Shown here: one piece after another, positions 43,136-52,846 of the stretch
How the letters are laid out: the number at the start of each line of letters is the position of its first letter
How positions within the stretch are numbered: the stretch's first letter is position 1
NCBI RefSeq assembly: GCF_000244955.1
Contig: NZ_CM001439.1
Span: forward strand, 5,575,234-5,639,233
DNA: 64,000 nt
Direction: 5' to 3'
Source: Saccharomonospora marina XMU15
Lineage (GTDB): Bacteria > Actinomycetota > Actinomycetes > Mycobacteriales > Pseudonocardiaceae
The notes under the pieces: model-generated
What the model was told of the DNA's origin: nothing
The model's database searches: none
What the model saw: the letters and a program-made list of their open reading frames with translations, nothing else
Translations under genes and position numbers: made by a program

Positions 43136-44224
43136 TCAGCGCTGGCCGCGGGTGAGGCGGTTGGGTGTGGCTGGTGGTGGGATGGGGTTCGGGGGTGGCA
43201 GCCGATAGGGCGTGGCCGCCGCGAGGTCCCTGGCTTGGGGCTCACCGTGTTCGGTGGTGGGGTCGGTTGGTGGGGTGAGGCCGGGCCAGGCGTTGGTGAG
43301 ATCGGCGAGGCGGTAGCGCGGGCCGGCGTGGTCGGTGCGCGTTGAGGCCAGCGGTAGCCACACCGAGTCGGCGGGACTGGGATGCGGGGTGGCCGGGTCG
43401 AGCAGGTCTGCTGCCGCGGTGGCCACTGGCACCGCGCGAGGGTCGTCGAGTTGGGCGTGCACCCGGGCCAGCGCCGCGCGGGCCCCGGCTTCGCGGCGGC
43501 TGGTGGGCAGCCATACCAGCACCGGTGTCGCGATGCCGGTGGATTCGGCCAGCCGCGCGTATCCGGCCAGCTTGCGACCGACTTTGGTGAGGGATTCGGT
43601 GCCGGTGTCGAATTCGAGGAACCATTCCACCGTCCGCGCGGTGTTGTCGTGGCGGGTGCGCCAGCGGCCGTAGGCGTCGGGGATGACGAGGTCGCCGAAG
43701 TGGCGGGCGCAGCGGGATTCCGACCACCATGCCACCAGCGCGGCCTGTGCTGTGGGGGTGTGGCGGGTGTGGGCGATCAGTGAGGTGAAGAAGTTGTTCA
43801 CGCCGATGGTGTGGGCGAGGCGCTGGTTGTGGGCGATTCCCATGGCGCGGTCGTGGCGGTAGCCGAGGTCTTTGACTTCCAGGCCGTGTTCGGCGGCGAG
43901 CACGGCGGCGCCGGCGGGGCCGAGGACGTAGTGCATGGGTGCCGAGCCGAGTTGCTGGAACGGTTGGAATCGTGAGAGGGCGCGCCAGAGGTAGAGGTCG
44001 CGCAGCCGTTGGCGGGCCGAGCGGCCGGAGGGGAATGTGGCGTCCCGGATCTGGCTGCTGGTCAGGACGCGGTGTTCGTGCAGCAGGGCCAGTAGCCACT
44101 TGTCGCGGGCGGTGAGCCGGGACGCGAGCATGGCCTGGTGTTCGACCGTGCTGGCGGCGCGGATGGTGGGGCGGCCGGGTAGGTGGCTGCGCAGTGTGTG
44201 CTGGCGGGTGGTGGTGGTGATCAC
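43136..44224 (-). CDS. Replication-relaxation (Replic_Relax) family protein
   Basis: The 362-residue protein has an N-terminal winged-helix-like domain (TARDKWLLALLHEHRVLTSSQIRDATFPSGRSARQRLRDLYLWRAL). The Replic_Relax core then follows (RTVEWFLEFDTGTESLTKVGRKLAGYARLAESTGIATPVLVWLPTSRREAGARAAL), with acidic and Lys residues reminiscent of a nuclease fold. Proteins of this family are encoded on actinomycete plasmids and ICEs beside VirD4-like genes. The function is assumed to be in replication or relaxation of element DNA and has not been shown. The Pro-rich tail is probably disordered. Confidence 0.83.
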   Translation of the reverse strand: MITTTTRQHTLRSHLPGRPTIRAASTVEHQAMLASRLTARDKWLLALLHEHRVLTSSQIRDATFPSGRSARQRLRDLYLWRALSRFQPFQQLGSAPMHYVLGPAGAAVLAAEHGLEVKDLGYRHDRAMGIAHNQRLAHTIGVNNFFTSLIAHTRHTPTAQAALVAWWSESRCARHFGDLVIPDAYGRWRTRHDNTARTVEWFLEFDTGTESLTKVGRKLAGYARLAESTGIATPVLVWLPTSRREAGARAALARVHAQLDDPRAVPVATAAADLLDPATPHPSPADSVWLPLASTRTDHAGPRYRLADLTNAWPGLTPPTDPTTEHGEPQARDLAAATPYRLPPPNPIPPPATPNRLTRGQR

Positions 44225-44330
44225 GCGCGCTCCTGGAAGGTATCAACAGGGTGTGGATAACTACTGTGGGTAGCTCGGAGCTGACTCCAGCGGCTCCCTT
44301 GTGGTGTGGCGAAGTCCTTCGGGCGGGTGG

Positions 44331-46889
44331 TTAGGGGCCGCTGCGGCGCGGGTCGGTCGTGGGAGGTCGACTCGGCGGGACTCGCCGTCCTGTCGGGGCG
44401 GGCCGGGTCGTGGTGGCGGGCGCGTCGCGGCGGGTTGTGTCGCTGTTTGCGGTGCTGTGCGCCTTGCGCTGGGCCCGGAGCAGGGAGCGGATTTCCCGTG
44501 CCCGTCCGGGAATCGGGTCGGGCAGGGGTGCGGTGCTCATGGTGAAGGGTTCGGTTTCCTCGCCGTGCACGACCAGTCGGGTGGCGGTGTGGTAGGCGCC
44601 CAGGTGCGACAGGTCGTGCTCGGATAGCCGGGGCGCGGTGTGCCTGGCGAGTTCGCGGGCGTCCTCGGGGCCGGCGGCGAAGAAGATCTTGCTGCGGGCG
44701 TTGGTGGAGATTCCCTCCTTGAGCTCTCGGGGTAGCTGCCCGAGGTGTTGGTGCGCCAGGGTCATCGAGACGCGAAACCCCCGTGCTTCGGCGAGCATGT
44801 CTTCCAGCGGGTAGGGCAGGTTCAAGAAGTTGTGGCACTCGTCGACCACCAGTGAGGCGTCGGGGCGCAGGCGCTGCGGGATGCGGGCGCGGGCGGTGGT
44901 TGCCTGCCAGGTGCGGGCCACGACCAGCGAGCCGACCAGCCGTGTGGTTTCCTCGCCGAGCGAGCCTTTGGGGATGCGGACCAGGCAGATGCCGCCCTCG
45001 TCGAGCACCTGGGACATGTCCACGGTGGAACGTCCCCCGGCGATGGCCGCTTTCACGAAGGGGCGCAGCAGGAATGCCCGCAGTTTGTTCATCAGGGGTG
45101 AGATCACTTGGCTGCGGGAGCTGTCGGTGAGGTCGTCGTACCATTCCCAGAATCCGGTCAGCACCGGGTCGGTCAGGCCCGCGGTGATGCGGGAGCGAAA
45201 CGCCTCGCTGGCCAGGAGTTTCGGCAAGTCGGCCAGGGTGGGCACGCCTTCTTGTGCCCGCAGGGTGAGGCAGGCGGCGCGCATGAGGTCGTCGGTGCGT
45301 GGGCCCCAGAATGCCGAGTACACCCGGCGGAAGACGGAGACCAGGTTGTCGACCTCACGGTCGGTGTCCCCGCCTTCCAGGGGGTTGAGGATGGGTGGGC
45401 GATGCAGGGAGTCGGCGTCGAAGAGCACCATCCGGTTCGCGGCCGAGCGGGGTAGCCGGTTGAGGATGTCGGTGACCAGGTCACCTTTGGGGTCGATCAA
45501 GACGATGCCGCGGTGGTGGTCCGCGTCGTCGAGGACGAGGTTTCCCAGCAGGGTCGATTTCCCGCTGCCGGTGGCGCCGAGCACGTGCAGGTGGTGGCGC
45601 GCGTCGGCGACCCGCAGCCCGATCGGGCGGGCGTGGCCGGTGTCGGCCTGCCCGAGGGGTTTGGCGTCCGGTCCGGGTGTGGCCACGCCCGGCGTTGGGG
45701 CGATGGTCTTGGCGCCCGCGCGTTCGACCCCGGGGATGTCGGCGTCGGTGGGCAGGTGCGCGATCGCCGCCAGTTCCGGCACCGACAGCAGGTCCCCGTG
45801 ATCGAGGCGTCGGGCTGCGAGCGCGTGGGCGGGGTGGCGTAGGCGGGTGCGGGTGTAGTGGTTGTGGTCGGTGTAGGCGGCGAACGCGGCGGCCAGTGCG
45901 TGTGCCCGGCCGCGCGCGGTGTCGCGGGCCTGGCGTGCCAGCTCGTCGGCGGCATCGGCGGGCAGGTCGGTGGCGACGGCGTAACGCACGAGGGTCTCGT
46001 ACTGCGAGCCACGTTGTTTGCCCACGATCGCCTTGTTGTGGGCGGAGTATTCCAGCGACAGCTGCGGATCGTGGCTGATGCGCCGCGCCTGCGAGATTCG
46101 GCCGCTTCGGGTGGCGTTACTCCCTGGCGTGAGCGCGTCGAGGATCCGGCCGGCAAGGGGGCCCGGGGAGCCGTGGTGTATCCCGCGAGCCGTGCGGCGG
46201 GCCCGGGCCACGCGGCGGCCGGTGACCGGGCGGGCGAGGATCTGTACGCAGGCGTGTTCGTGGTGGCCGAGGCCGACCGGGGCTCCCAGGAGCCCGCGGA
46301 GGGGGTCGGCGTCAAAGGCCGTGCGGATCGGTAGTGCTTCACAGCGGGCGAGGCGGAGTTGCCCGCCGACGGTGATCCGTCGCCGCCCGGTTTCCGGCTC
46401 GGGCAGCGGTGAGGCGGCGGTAGTGGTGCGGGTGTGTGAACCGGGCCAGGCGGCTTCGATCGCCCGTTCCACCAAGGACGGTGGGATGACGCCGGGCACC
46501 CAGAACTGCACGGTGACGCCGTGCTCGCCGAACACGTACTCCATCGCCAGGTGGGGTTGGCCTGCCCACAGCCGCCGCCATGCCGGGCGCAGCAGTCCGA
46601 CGAGATTGGCCCACAGGGCGGCCCCACCGGTCGGATCGACGGTGGGCGGGGCGAGCACCGTGATCCGGCGTGCGTCGACCTGCAGGGCGGCGTGACGGCG
46701 ATCGCGCCACCAGCGGCGAGCCGCGAGCGCGCCCGCCAGGGCCGCGGCCAGGGCGGGCACGGCGACGGGACCCCAGGTCAGCGTCCAGTCCCGCAGGGCG
46801 GTGAGCAGGTCGAGGGTGGTGCCGCCGGGGTCGCGCAGATAGTCACCCACCCAGCCGGGCATCGCGGATGCCGCAGCGTGTGTGGTCAT
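44331..46889 (-). CDS. VirD4/TraD-like conjugative coupling ATPase
   Basis: The 852-residue protein has one or two N-terminal transmembrane segments (residues ~40-60), a long accessory domain, then the HerA/TraD-like ATPase core: Walker A GATGSGKS at 438-445, DPKGDLV shortly after, and Walker B LVVDECHNF followed by the sensor-type TLAHQHLGQLP. The C-terminal ~60 residues are low-complexity and basic. The start at 46889 (MTTHAAASAM) has AGGGAG upstream. It should link the DNA substrate to the VirB4-like channel encoded upstream. Confidence 0.9.
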   Translation of the reverse strand: MTTHAAASAMPGWVGDYLRDPGGTTLDLLTALRDWTLTWGPVAVPALAAALAGALAARRWWRDRRHAALQVDARRITVLAPPTVDPTGGAALWANLVGLLRPAWRRLWAGQPHLAMEYVFGEHGVTVQFWVPGVIPPSLVERAIEAAWPGSHTRTTTAASPLPEPETGRRRITVGGQLRLARCEALPIRTAFDADPLRGLLGAPVGLGHHEHACVQILARPVTGRRVARARRTARGIHHGSPGPLAGRILDALTPGSNATRSGRISQARRISHDPQLSLEYSAHNKAIVGKQRGSQYETLVRYAVATDLPADAADELARQARDTARGRAHALAAAFAAYTDHNHYTRTRLRHPAHALAARRLDHGDLLSVPELAAIAHLPTDADIPGVERAGAKTIAPTPGVATPGPDAKPLGQADTGHARPIGLRVADARHHLHVLGATGSGKSTLLGNLVLDDADHHRGIVLIDPKGDLVTDILNRLPRSAANRMVLFDADSLHRPPILNPLEGGDTDREVDNLVSVFRRVYSAFWGPRTDDLMRAACLTLRAQEGVPTLADLPKLLASEAFRSRITAGLTDPVLTGFWEWYDDLTDSSRSQVISPLMNKLRAFLLRPFVKAAIAGGRSTVDMSQVLDEGGICLVRIPKGSLGEETTRLVGSLVVARTWQATTARARIPQRLRPDASLVVDECHNFLNLPYPLEDMLAEARGFRVSMTLAHQHLGQLPRELKEGISTNARSKIFFAAGPEDARELARHTAPRLSEHDLSHLGAYHTATRLVVHGEETEPFTMSTAPLPDPIPGRAREIRSLLRAQRKAHSTANSDTTRRDAPATTTRPAPTGRRVPPSRPPTTDPRRSGP

Positions 46890-46948
46890 GACACCAACTC
46901 CCTTCGGGGAATCTCCAGAAAGCCACGGGGCCACAGCGCCTGGCTCGT

Positions 46949-48826
46949 TCACGCGGGGTCGAGGTCGACGTAGGTGTCGGCCAGGCCGCTGTCGGTGGCG
47001 TCCGGGTCTTGTTCGGCGAACTGGGCGAGTTCGGCCGGGTCGGTGGTGACGAGGTAGTTCTCCGTGGGTGAGGCCAGCGACTGGAACGCCACGCGTTGCG
47101 TGCCGGAGGACAGCAGTCCCTGGCCGCGGTCGGCCGACAGTAGGAACTGCCGCTCTCCTGCGGAGAGGTCGAAGGTTTCGGCGATTTCGTCGATGGCCTG
47201 CGGTGCCTGGCGCAGCAGGATTTGTGTGGCCGCGTTGCTCACGATGGCTTTGCCCAAATCGCTGCCGAGTAGGTCGGCGGTGTCCTGTGTGGCTACGGTC
47301 AGTCCCGCCCAGTGTTTGCGGGCGGCTTTGGCCATGCGGAACAGGAACTTCGCGCCTTCGGGCTGCTGCATCAGCAGCCACGCCTCGTCGACGACGACCA
47401 GCCGGGGCCGCCGGTACACGGGATGGGACACGTGTCGCCAGACCGCGTCGAGCACGAGCAGGGTGCCGATCGCGCGCAGTTCGTCGGGCAGATCCCGCAG
47501 CGAGAACACCACGAGGTGCCCGTCCGGGGTCACGGTCGTGGGACCGTCGAAGAGGTCGCCGAACGCCCCGTCGACGAAGGGATGCAACCTCGCCGCCAGA
47601 TCACCGGCCACCGTGTCACCGTCGTCGCCGGTGGAGGCGAGCACGTCACGCAGATCGCGCAGCAGCGGCGCCGGGCGCGTCCAGGTCCGGGCGTCATGGG
47701 TGATGCCCGCGCGCCGGTAGGTGGCGGTGATCGCGGTATCGAGGACGGCGCGTTCGGCGGCGGTGACCTCCGTGCCCAAGAGCACCGCCAGGACGGTGTG
47801 CAGGAACAGGCTGCGCCGCTTGAGGGCGTCTCGTGGTGCGGTGCGCCGTCCCCGGGCGTCGGTGTGCACGGGCAGGTCGAACGGGTTCAGCCGCACCCCG
47901 CCCGCGCCGAGGTGCACGTAGCTGCCGCCGACCTGGCAGGCCAGTCGGGCGTACTCGTCTTCGGGGTCGACGACGAACGCCTGCACCCCCTGCGCGGCCG
48001 CCCCGTCGTCGGTGCTTTCGGGGTTGCGGTAGAGGCTGCGCAGCGTTTCGAGCTTGACGAGGTAACTCTTGCCCGCGCCGCTTCGGCCCAGGACGACGGA
48101 GTTGTAGTTGTCGCAGGCGAACCGGTCCCAGTGCACCAGCCCGGCAGAGCCGATGTTGTAGCCGTAGAGCACGCCGCTGGGGGAGGCGGTGGTCGGGTCC
48201 GTGGGCGGCAGATCCGGTGAGGTGAACGGATACGCGGCCGAGGCGGCCGCGGTGTCGAACGTCCTTTTCAGACCAAGCGGGTCCAGCCCGAGCGGCAGCG
48301 TGGATACCCACCCCTGCAACGCCCGGTAGGTGGCGGGTTTGGCGTCCAGCAGCAGCGACGCGCACAGCGACCGCAGTGCCGAGACTTCCTCGGCGAGTGT
48401 GGCTTCGTCGGGGGCGTGGACGGTGAGGTAGAGGCCGCAGCGGAACAGGCGCCCGTCGCCGCGGGCGATGCGGTGGGAGAGTTCGGCGGCGTCCTCGGCC
48501 GCGGCGTCCAGGTCTGGGTCGTCGAGCCGGTCATGCCGAGCGTTGTGCCGACGGGAGGACTCCAGCTTCGCGCGTTGCTTGCGCAGCCCACTGGCGGCGG
48601 TGGCCGGATCAAGGGGCTGGACATGCACCGACACGTCCAGCCGCGCGGGGTAGGTCAGCAGCGGGGCGAGCCAACCGGGATAGACCTCCTGCGGATAGCC
48701 GGTGACCCCGAAGCTGGCGACGAACTCGTTGCCGACCTCCAAGTGCCGGGCGGCCACCGACAACGAGTCGGGGGTGAATGCCTCCGCCGACCCCGAGCGG
48801 GGCGCGGTGTGTCGGGTGCGTGCCAT
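46949..48826 (-). CDS. VirB4-like conjugation ATPase
   Basis: The 625-residue protein has an N-terminal VirB4 domain, Walker A GRSGAGKS at 247-254 and Walker B LVVVDEAWLLM near residue 520, then the VirB4 arginine-finger/Q motif region (LTVATQDTADLLGSDLGKAIVSNAATQILLRQAPQ). VirB4 proteins power assembly of type IV secretion channels. The start at 48826 has AAAGGTAG upstream. It lies 59 bases before the VirD4-like gene and 7 bases after the PrgI gene. Confidence 0.9.
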   Translation of the reverse strand: MARTRHTAPRSGSAEAFTPDSLSVAARHLEVGNEFVASFGVTGYPQEVYPGWLAPLLTYPARLDVSVHVQPLDPATAASGLRKQRAKLESSRRHNARHDRLDDPDLDAAAEDAAELSHRIARGDGRLFRCGLYLTVHAPDEATLAEEVSALRSLCASLLLDAKPATYRALQGWVSTLPLGLDPLGLKRTFDTAAASAAYPFTSPDLPPTDPTTASPSGVLYGYNIGSAGLVHWDRFACDNYNSVVLGRSGAGKSYLVKLETLRSLYRNPESTDDGAAAQGVQAFVVDPEDEYARLACQVGGSYVHLGAGGVRLNPFDLPVHTDARGRRTAPRDALKRRSLFLHTVLAVLLGTEVTAAERAVLDTAITATYRRAGITHDARTWTRPAPLLRDLRDVLASTGDDGDTVAGDLAARLHPFVDGAFGDLFDGPTTVTPDGHLVVFSLRDLPDELRAIGTLLVLDAVWRHVSHPVYRRPRLVVVDEAWLLMQQPEGAKFLFRMAKAARKHWAGLTVATQDTADLLGSDLGKAIVSNAATQILLRQAPQAIDEIAETFDLSAGERQFLLSADRGQGLLSSGTQRVAFQSLASPTENYLVTTDPAELAQFAEQDPDATDSGLADTYVDLDPA

Positions 48827-48833
48827 GAGGTGT

Positions 48834-50048
48834 CTACCTTTCGATCTCGTCGTCGTAGTCCCAGTCCTCGTCCTCGTCCAGCCACGGCCCGGACTGCGGC
48901 CGGCTGGGTCGCGGCGTTTGCGCGGACGGCCGCGTCGTCTCCGGGCGGGCCGCGTAAGAAGCCGTTTCGAGGTCTGGATCGGTGGCGTCCTCGTCGTCGC
49001 CGTAGAGGTCGGTGAAGGTGGCGGTGGCGGTGACGACCTCCTCGGCGGCGGCCAGCCCCGCCGAGGGCGGCAGGAAGGTGTCGGGGTTGCAGGCTGAGGC
49101 CAAGACACCGGTCGCGGCGGCAGCATCCAGCGGGGTGAGCACGATCCCGGCCGGGGCGAGCAGCTCGGCGGCCTCACCGAGGCGGCGCACCAGCCGTTGC
49201 TCGGCCGCCTGCCGCGCCCCATCGTCCACCGAGCGCTCGGCGCCCCGCCGCCGCCAGGGCAGCACGCTCGACGTGGCAGGTGCCGTGCCGGGGCGCATCG
49301 GCTCGCGCAGCACGAGCAGCACCTGGCGGCGCAGCAGGTCGGCTTGGGCGTTGAGGTCGGCGAGGTGGTCCGCGTGGTCCCGCGCGGCGGCTTCCAGCGC
49401 TGGGTGCGCGAGCCCTCCCGCGCGAGCACGCAGCGCGGCGATCTGGGGCCTGAGGTCGAGCCGTTCGGCCCGCACCAGGAATTGCACCGGAGCGGTCAAA
49501 CTGTGCAGATAGCGGGCGAACGATGCGACCAGCGCCTCCTGCTCGCCCGGTGTGCGCAGCGAGAAGTTCACCGTCGAGCAGACCGCGATCACGGCGAGCC
49601 CGTCCCGACCGAGGTCGACGATCCCGGCGTGCGCGCCGGTGTCGCTGACACCACGGGCCGGCAGTTCCAACGGTGCCGGGGACACCGGCTCGGCACCGGC
49701 CGAGCGCGCCTGGGTTGCCCGAGCTGTCAGCCAGGCCGGGGCCGCGCGCACACCGTCGGGCGCGGCGACCCGGTGCCGCGGGGACAGGTGCTGGCGGATC
49801 GCGGCAAGCGCGAGCCTGTCCAGCGGGATTCCGTGGCGCTGTCCCAGGGCCAGCACCGTGACCGCGAGCCCGACCGGCACCGCCACGATCAAAAACACCG
49901 GCAGCGGCACCAGCGTGCGGGTCAGCGAGTACAGGCCATACAGCAGCGACCCGGCCGCGCCAAGGATCGCCAGCTGCCGGGTGGTCAGCGGCCCCAGCAC
50001 CCGGTCCGGGCGATCGACATCGGCCGGGACGCGCACAGGACTGGTCAT
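48834..50048 (-). CDS. PrgI-family/SCO6880-like membrane protein
   Basis: The 404-residue protein begins with a PrgI-like domain carrying two transmembrane helices (TTRQLAILGAAGSLLYGLYSLT and PVFLIVAVPVGLAVTVLALGQ), the VirB3 counterpart in Gram-positive systems. A soluble domain follows (VIAVCSTVNFSLRTPGEQEALVASFARYLHSLTAPVQFLVRAERLDL) that resembles the N-terminal part of VirB4/TraC proteins. The acidic tail is low-complexity. GAGGTG precedes the ATG. The PrgI-then-VirB4 order is standard. Confidence 0.85.
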   Translation of the reverse strand: MTSPVRVPADVDRPDRVLGPLTTRQLAILGAAGSLLYGLYSLTRTLVPLPVFLIVAVPVGLAVTVLALGQRHGIPLDRLALAAIRQHLSPRHRVAAPDGVRAAPAWLTARATQARSAGAEPVSPAPLELPARGVSDTGAHAGIVDLGRDGLAVIAVCSTVNFSLRTPGEQEALVASFARYLHSLTAPVQFLVRAERLDLRPQIAALRARAGGLAHPALEAAARDHADHLADLNAQADLLRRQVLLVLREPMRPGTAPATSSVLPWRRRGAERSVDDGARQAAEQRLVRRLGEAAELLAPAGIVLTPLDAAAATGVLASACNPDTFLPPSAGLAAAEEVVTATATFTDLYGDDEDATDPDLETASYAARPETTRPSAQTPRPSRPQSGPWLDEDEDWDYDDEIER

Positions 50049-50059
50049 CACCAAGCACC

Positions 50060-52390
50060 TCACTTCGTTGTCGGGCCCCGTCCTCCGGGCAGGTCCAGGG
50101 GCAGCGGCAGTTGCGTTCCGGTTCGCCGCTTCGCCGAGGCAGCCGCGCCCTCGCTGTCGGCCGGCGGGGGTGGCGGCTGGGGTTCGCGGCGCACCCCCAG
50201 GGGCAGCGGCCACTGGCCCGAGGCCAGCGGCCGGTTGCCGGTGTAGGCATCACGTACCGGGCGGCGCGGGGCGCGGGCGGCGCGGTTGATCCGGCCGGAC
50301 GGGGTGATCAGTGCGGGCCCGCTCTGCCGCAGCGGGCCGGTCTGCGTGGGGTCGGCGAGGTCGTCGGCCACCGTCCGCCTCGGCGGGCGCGGTGGCGCGG
50401 GACGCAGGTGGATCGGCAGCATCCCGGTGTTCGGCGCGATCAGCGCCCGGGGCAGCTGCGCGGGCGGGCGGGCGTTGCGGTTGACCCGCCCATCCGCAGT
50501 CAACAGCCCGGGCTGCCGCCCCGGCGGCGGCATGGCGGGGTGTCGCCGCTCGGCCAGGTCGTCGGCCAGCGACCGGCGCCCAACCCGATCCGGCTCCCGG
50601 CGGGTGGTGATCGGCAACCCGAGCTGATCACCAGGCAACGCACCGGGCAGCGAAGCTGGAGGCAGCGCTCTCGGGTTCGCCGCCACCTTCCGCTGCTGCC
50701 CGGACCCGCTCGCGGTGAACAGCGACAGCTGCCCAGGGCCGGGCCCGCGGTCCGCGACGCTCCCTGCGCCAGGCACCTCTCCCACGCGTGTGGACGCACG
50801 CGGCGAAGGCCGCCGGCGGCCTACCCGCATCGGCAGCATGAGCTGGCCCGACCGGGTCGACGGGGGATCCGCCGACACCCCACCACCGCCCCGTAGGCGG
50901 GGCCCGCCGCCCTTGCCGCCGTTGCCACCGAACAGGGAACCGGCGCCGCCGAGCAGGCCCATCGTCTTGTAGACGATCACGCCGCGCACGAGCGACCCGA
51001 GCAGGGAGCGTCGCCCGCTACTCATCGGTCGCACACACCAGAACGGGATCTTGATCAGCACCCACATCAGCGCCAGGCACAACAGCAGATTGATCAACCC
51101 GGACACGTTCGGGCCGAACACCGTGAACCCGCCGGGCGCGAAAAACACCCGCAACGCCACGACCATCGCCAGCGACTGCCCGACCTGGATCGCCAGCACC
51201 CCGCCGAAGGCTTTCCACCACGCCTGCGCGATGCCCTCGGTCTGCGGCAAGGCATGCCACATCAGCACGATCGGGGCAGCCGCGATCAGCAGGATCGTCA
51301 GCATCACCCGCACGATGAACGTCAGCAGCAAGACGACGACCATGACCGCGAGCGCCAGGCCAAGGAACACCAGCCACAACCCGCCGCCGCTGAGCGCGGC
51401 CAGAACCATGTCGGTCAGCGCCCTGCCCGCGGCCCGGGGGTTGAGACCCTCACCGATCACCGCCCGGGCGAGCGCATTGGCGATCTGGATCGCCTTCGTC
51501 GCCAGAAACAACGACAACGTTCCGGCGAGGAACCCCACGACGACCCGGGGCGCGATCTCCTTAACGGAGTAGCGAGTCTGCAGGGTCTCATAGCCCATCA
51601 CGACCATTCCGGCGAGCACGACGAGGATCACGTAGGTCGCGAGCAGGATCTGCCACGACTGAGTCCACAACTGCCCCACGCTGGGCAGCGCACTCGGCTC
51701 CGGCGTGGTCAGCAGGGTCTTGCCCAACAACTCCAGCAGCGGATTCAGCGCGTCGGTGACCACGCCCCGGAAGAAGCTGTCGATGCCTTCGCTGATGCAG
51801 GCGACCGGATCGGTGATGCCGCACTCCTGCCCCTGACCCCCATCACCCGAACCGGGTGCCTGGGGCTGGCTCGGGCCAGCGGGGCCGATCGGTATCGGCT
51901 GCGGAATGCAATTCGGCCCCTCACACGGCGCGGGCGCCGACAGGGTCGATGCGGAAGCGCCACCCAACCCCCCGCACTCGGGCAGCAACGCCCCCGGGAA
52001 ACACGGGACAGGCGTGGGCAGACCGGTGATCGGCGGCAGCACCGACGTCGGTGACGGATCGCTCGAAGACCGCGACGCGCGACCCCGGTCGGAACTCGTG
52101 CAGACCGGGTCCATCGAGTCCGGACCACACGCCGGATCGTCCACCGACGGCAGCGGCAACGGAGGCGGTTGCGCCGCAGCCGACGGTACTGCCGCGGCTG
52201 CGGGCTGGGGTGCCTGCCCGGTCGCGGCCGACGCGGTGAGGACAACCCCAGCCGCCGCGACGAGCAACGGCGCCAGCACCCCGACCGCGCGGACCCAACC
52301 CCGCCTCGCCCTGCCGGTGGGCGGAGCGGACATCAGCCGCACGGGCGGGACCGGCGGCCGTGCTAAAGATGTTCGGCATGGTGCGGCCAC
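50060..52390 (-). CDS. VirB6/TrbL-like polytopic channel protein
   Basis: Up to 776 residues: a signal-like hydrophobic N-terminus, a Pro/Ser-rich extracytoplasmic stretch (to ~180), then six to seven transmembrane helices (about 215-470, including VRVMLTILLIAAAPIVLMWHALPQTEGIAQAWWKAFGGVLAIQ). A ~300-residue basic, Pro-rich cytoplasmic tail with repeated SLADDLAERRHP / TVADDLADP and LxTxxGRxNRxAR motifs follows. The GTG at 52390 follows a GGTGGGG site and sits 3 bases past the preceding gene; an ATG at 52333 without a site is the alternative start. It forms the inner-membrane channel. Confidence 0.83.
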   Translation of the reverse strand: MAAPCRTSLARPPVPPVRLMSAPPTGRARRGWVRAVGVLAPLLVAAAGVVLTASAATGQAPQPAAAAVPSAAAQPPPLPLPSVDDPACGPDSMDPVCTSSDRGRASRSSSDPSPTSVLPPITGLPTPVPCFPGALLPECGGLGGASASTLSAPAPCEGPNCIPQPIPIGPAGPSQPQAPGSGDGGQGQECGITDPVACISEGIDSFFRGVVTDALNPLLELLGKTLLTTPEPSALPSVGQLWTQSWQILLATYVILVVLAGMVVMGYETLQTRYSVKEIAPRVVVGFLAGTLSLFLATKAIQIANALARAVIGEGLNPRAAGRALTDMVLAALSGGGLWLVFLGLALAVMVVVLLLTFIVRVMLTILLIAAAPIVLMWHALPQTEGIAQAWWKAFGGVLAIQVGQSLAMVVALRVFFAPGGFTVFGPNVSGLINLLLCLALMWVLIKIPFWCVRPMSSGRRSLLGSLVRGVIVYKTMGLLGGAGSLFGGNGGKGGGPRLRGGGGVSADPPSTRSGQLMLPMRVGRRRPSPRASTRVGEVPGAGSVADRGPGPGQLSLFTASGSGQQRKVAANPRALPPASLPGALPGDQLGLPITTRREPDRVGRRSLADDLAERRHPAMPPPGRQPGLLTADGRVNRNARPPAQLPRALIAPNTGMLPIHLRPAPPRPPRRTVADDLADPTQTGPLRQSGPALITPSGRINRAARAPRRPVRDAYTGNRPLASGQWPLPLGVRREPQPPPPPADSEGAAASAKRRTGTQLPLPLDLPGGRGPTTK

Positions 52391-52393
52391 GGC

Positions 52394-52846
52394 TCACACC
52401 CCACCCACGATGCCCTTGAGGATCTCGACCACCAGCGGGGCAAGAGCAGCCAAGCCGAACCCAACAGCAGCGGCCTTCAACGCGCCCTTGGCCTTCTCGA
52501 CCTCCCCCGGATCACCCGAAGCCATCAAGTAGCGCAATCCGCCAATGGTCAAGAACACCACGGCGACCCCAGCGAGGATCCCCATAATCCAAGAGCGAAT
52601 GTTGTTCAAAACCTCATCAACGGTGCGGGCGAGCGCGACGACCTGCACCGCTTCCGCCCGCGCGACCGAGGACGACAACAGCACACCGCTGACGGTCAGC
52701 CAGCCGAGGACCAGCACGACACGGTGGCCGTGTCGACCGCGTCGTGGCCGCGTGACAGCGGGCGCGACCGAGCTGGAACATCTGGACGCTGTCCGTCGTG
52801 TCGGTGGGCAGTAATGACGGCAGCGGCGGGATGGTGTCAGTCGCAT
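52394..52846 (-). CDS. Pilin-like TrbC/VirB2-type small membrane protein
   Basis: The 150-residue protein has a basic N-terminal region, a hydrophobic signal-type segment (VVLVLGWLTVSGVLLSSSVARA, probable cleavage after ARA), then two hydrophobic helices separated by a short loop (MGILAGVAVVFLTIGGLRYLMASGDPGEVEKAKGALKAAAVGFGLAALAPLVVEILKGIVG). This is the VirB2/TrbC architecture. Its stop is followed 3 bases later by the VirB6-like gene's GTG start. The real start may be internal, as the first ~30 residues look unusual. Confidence 0.75.
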   Translation of the reverse strand: MRLTPSRRCRHYCPPTRRTASRCSSSVAPAVTRPRRGRHGHRVVLVLGWLTVSGVLLSSSVARAEAVQVVALARTVDEVLNNIRSWIMGILAGVAVVFLTIGGLRYLMASGDPGEVEKAKGALKAAAVGFGLAALAPLVVEILKGIVGGV

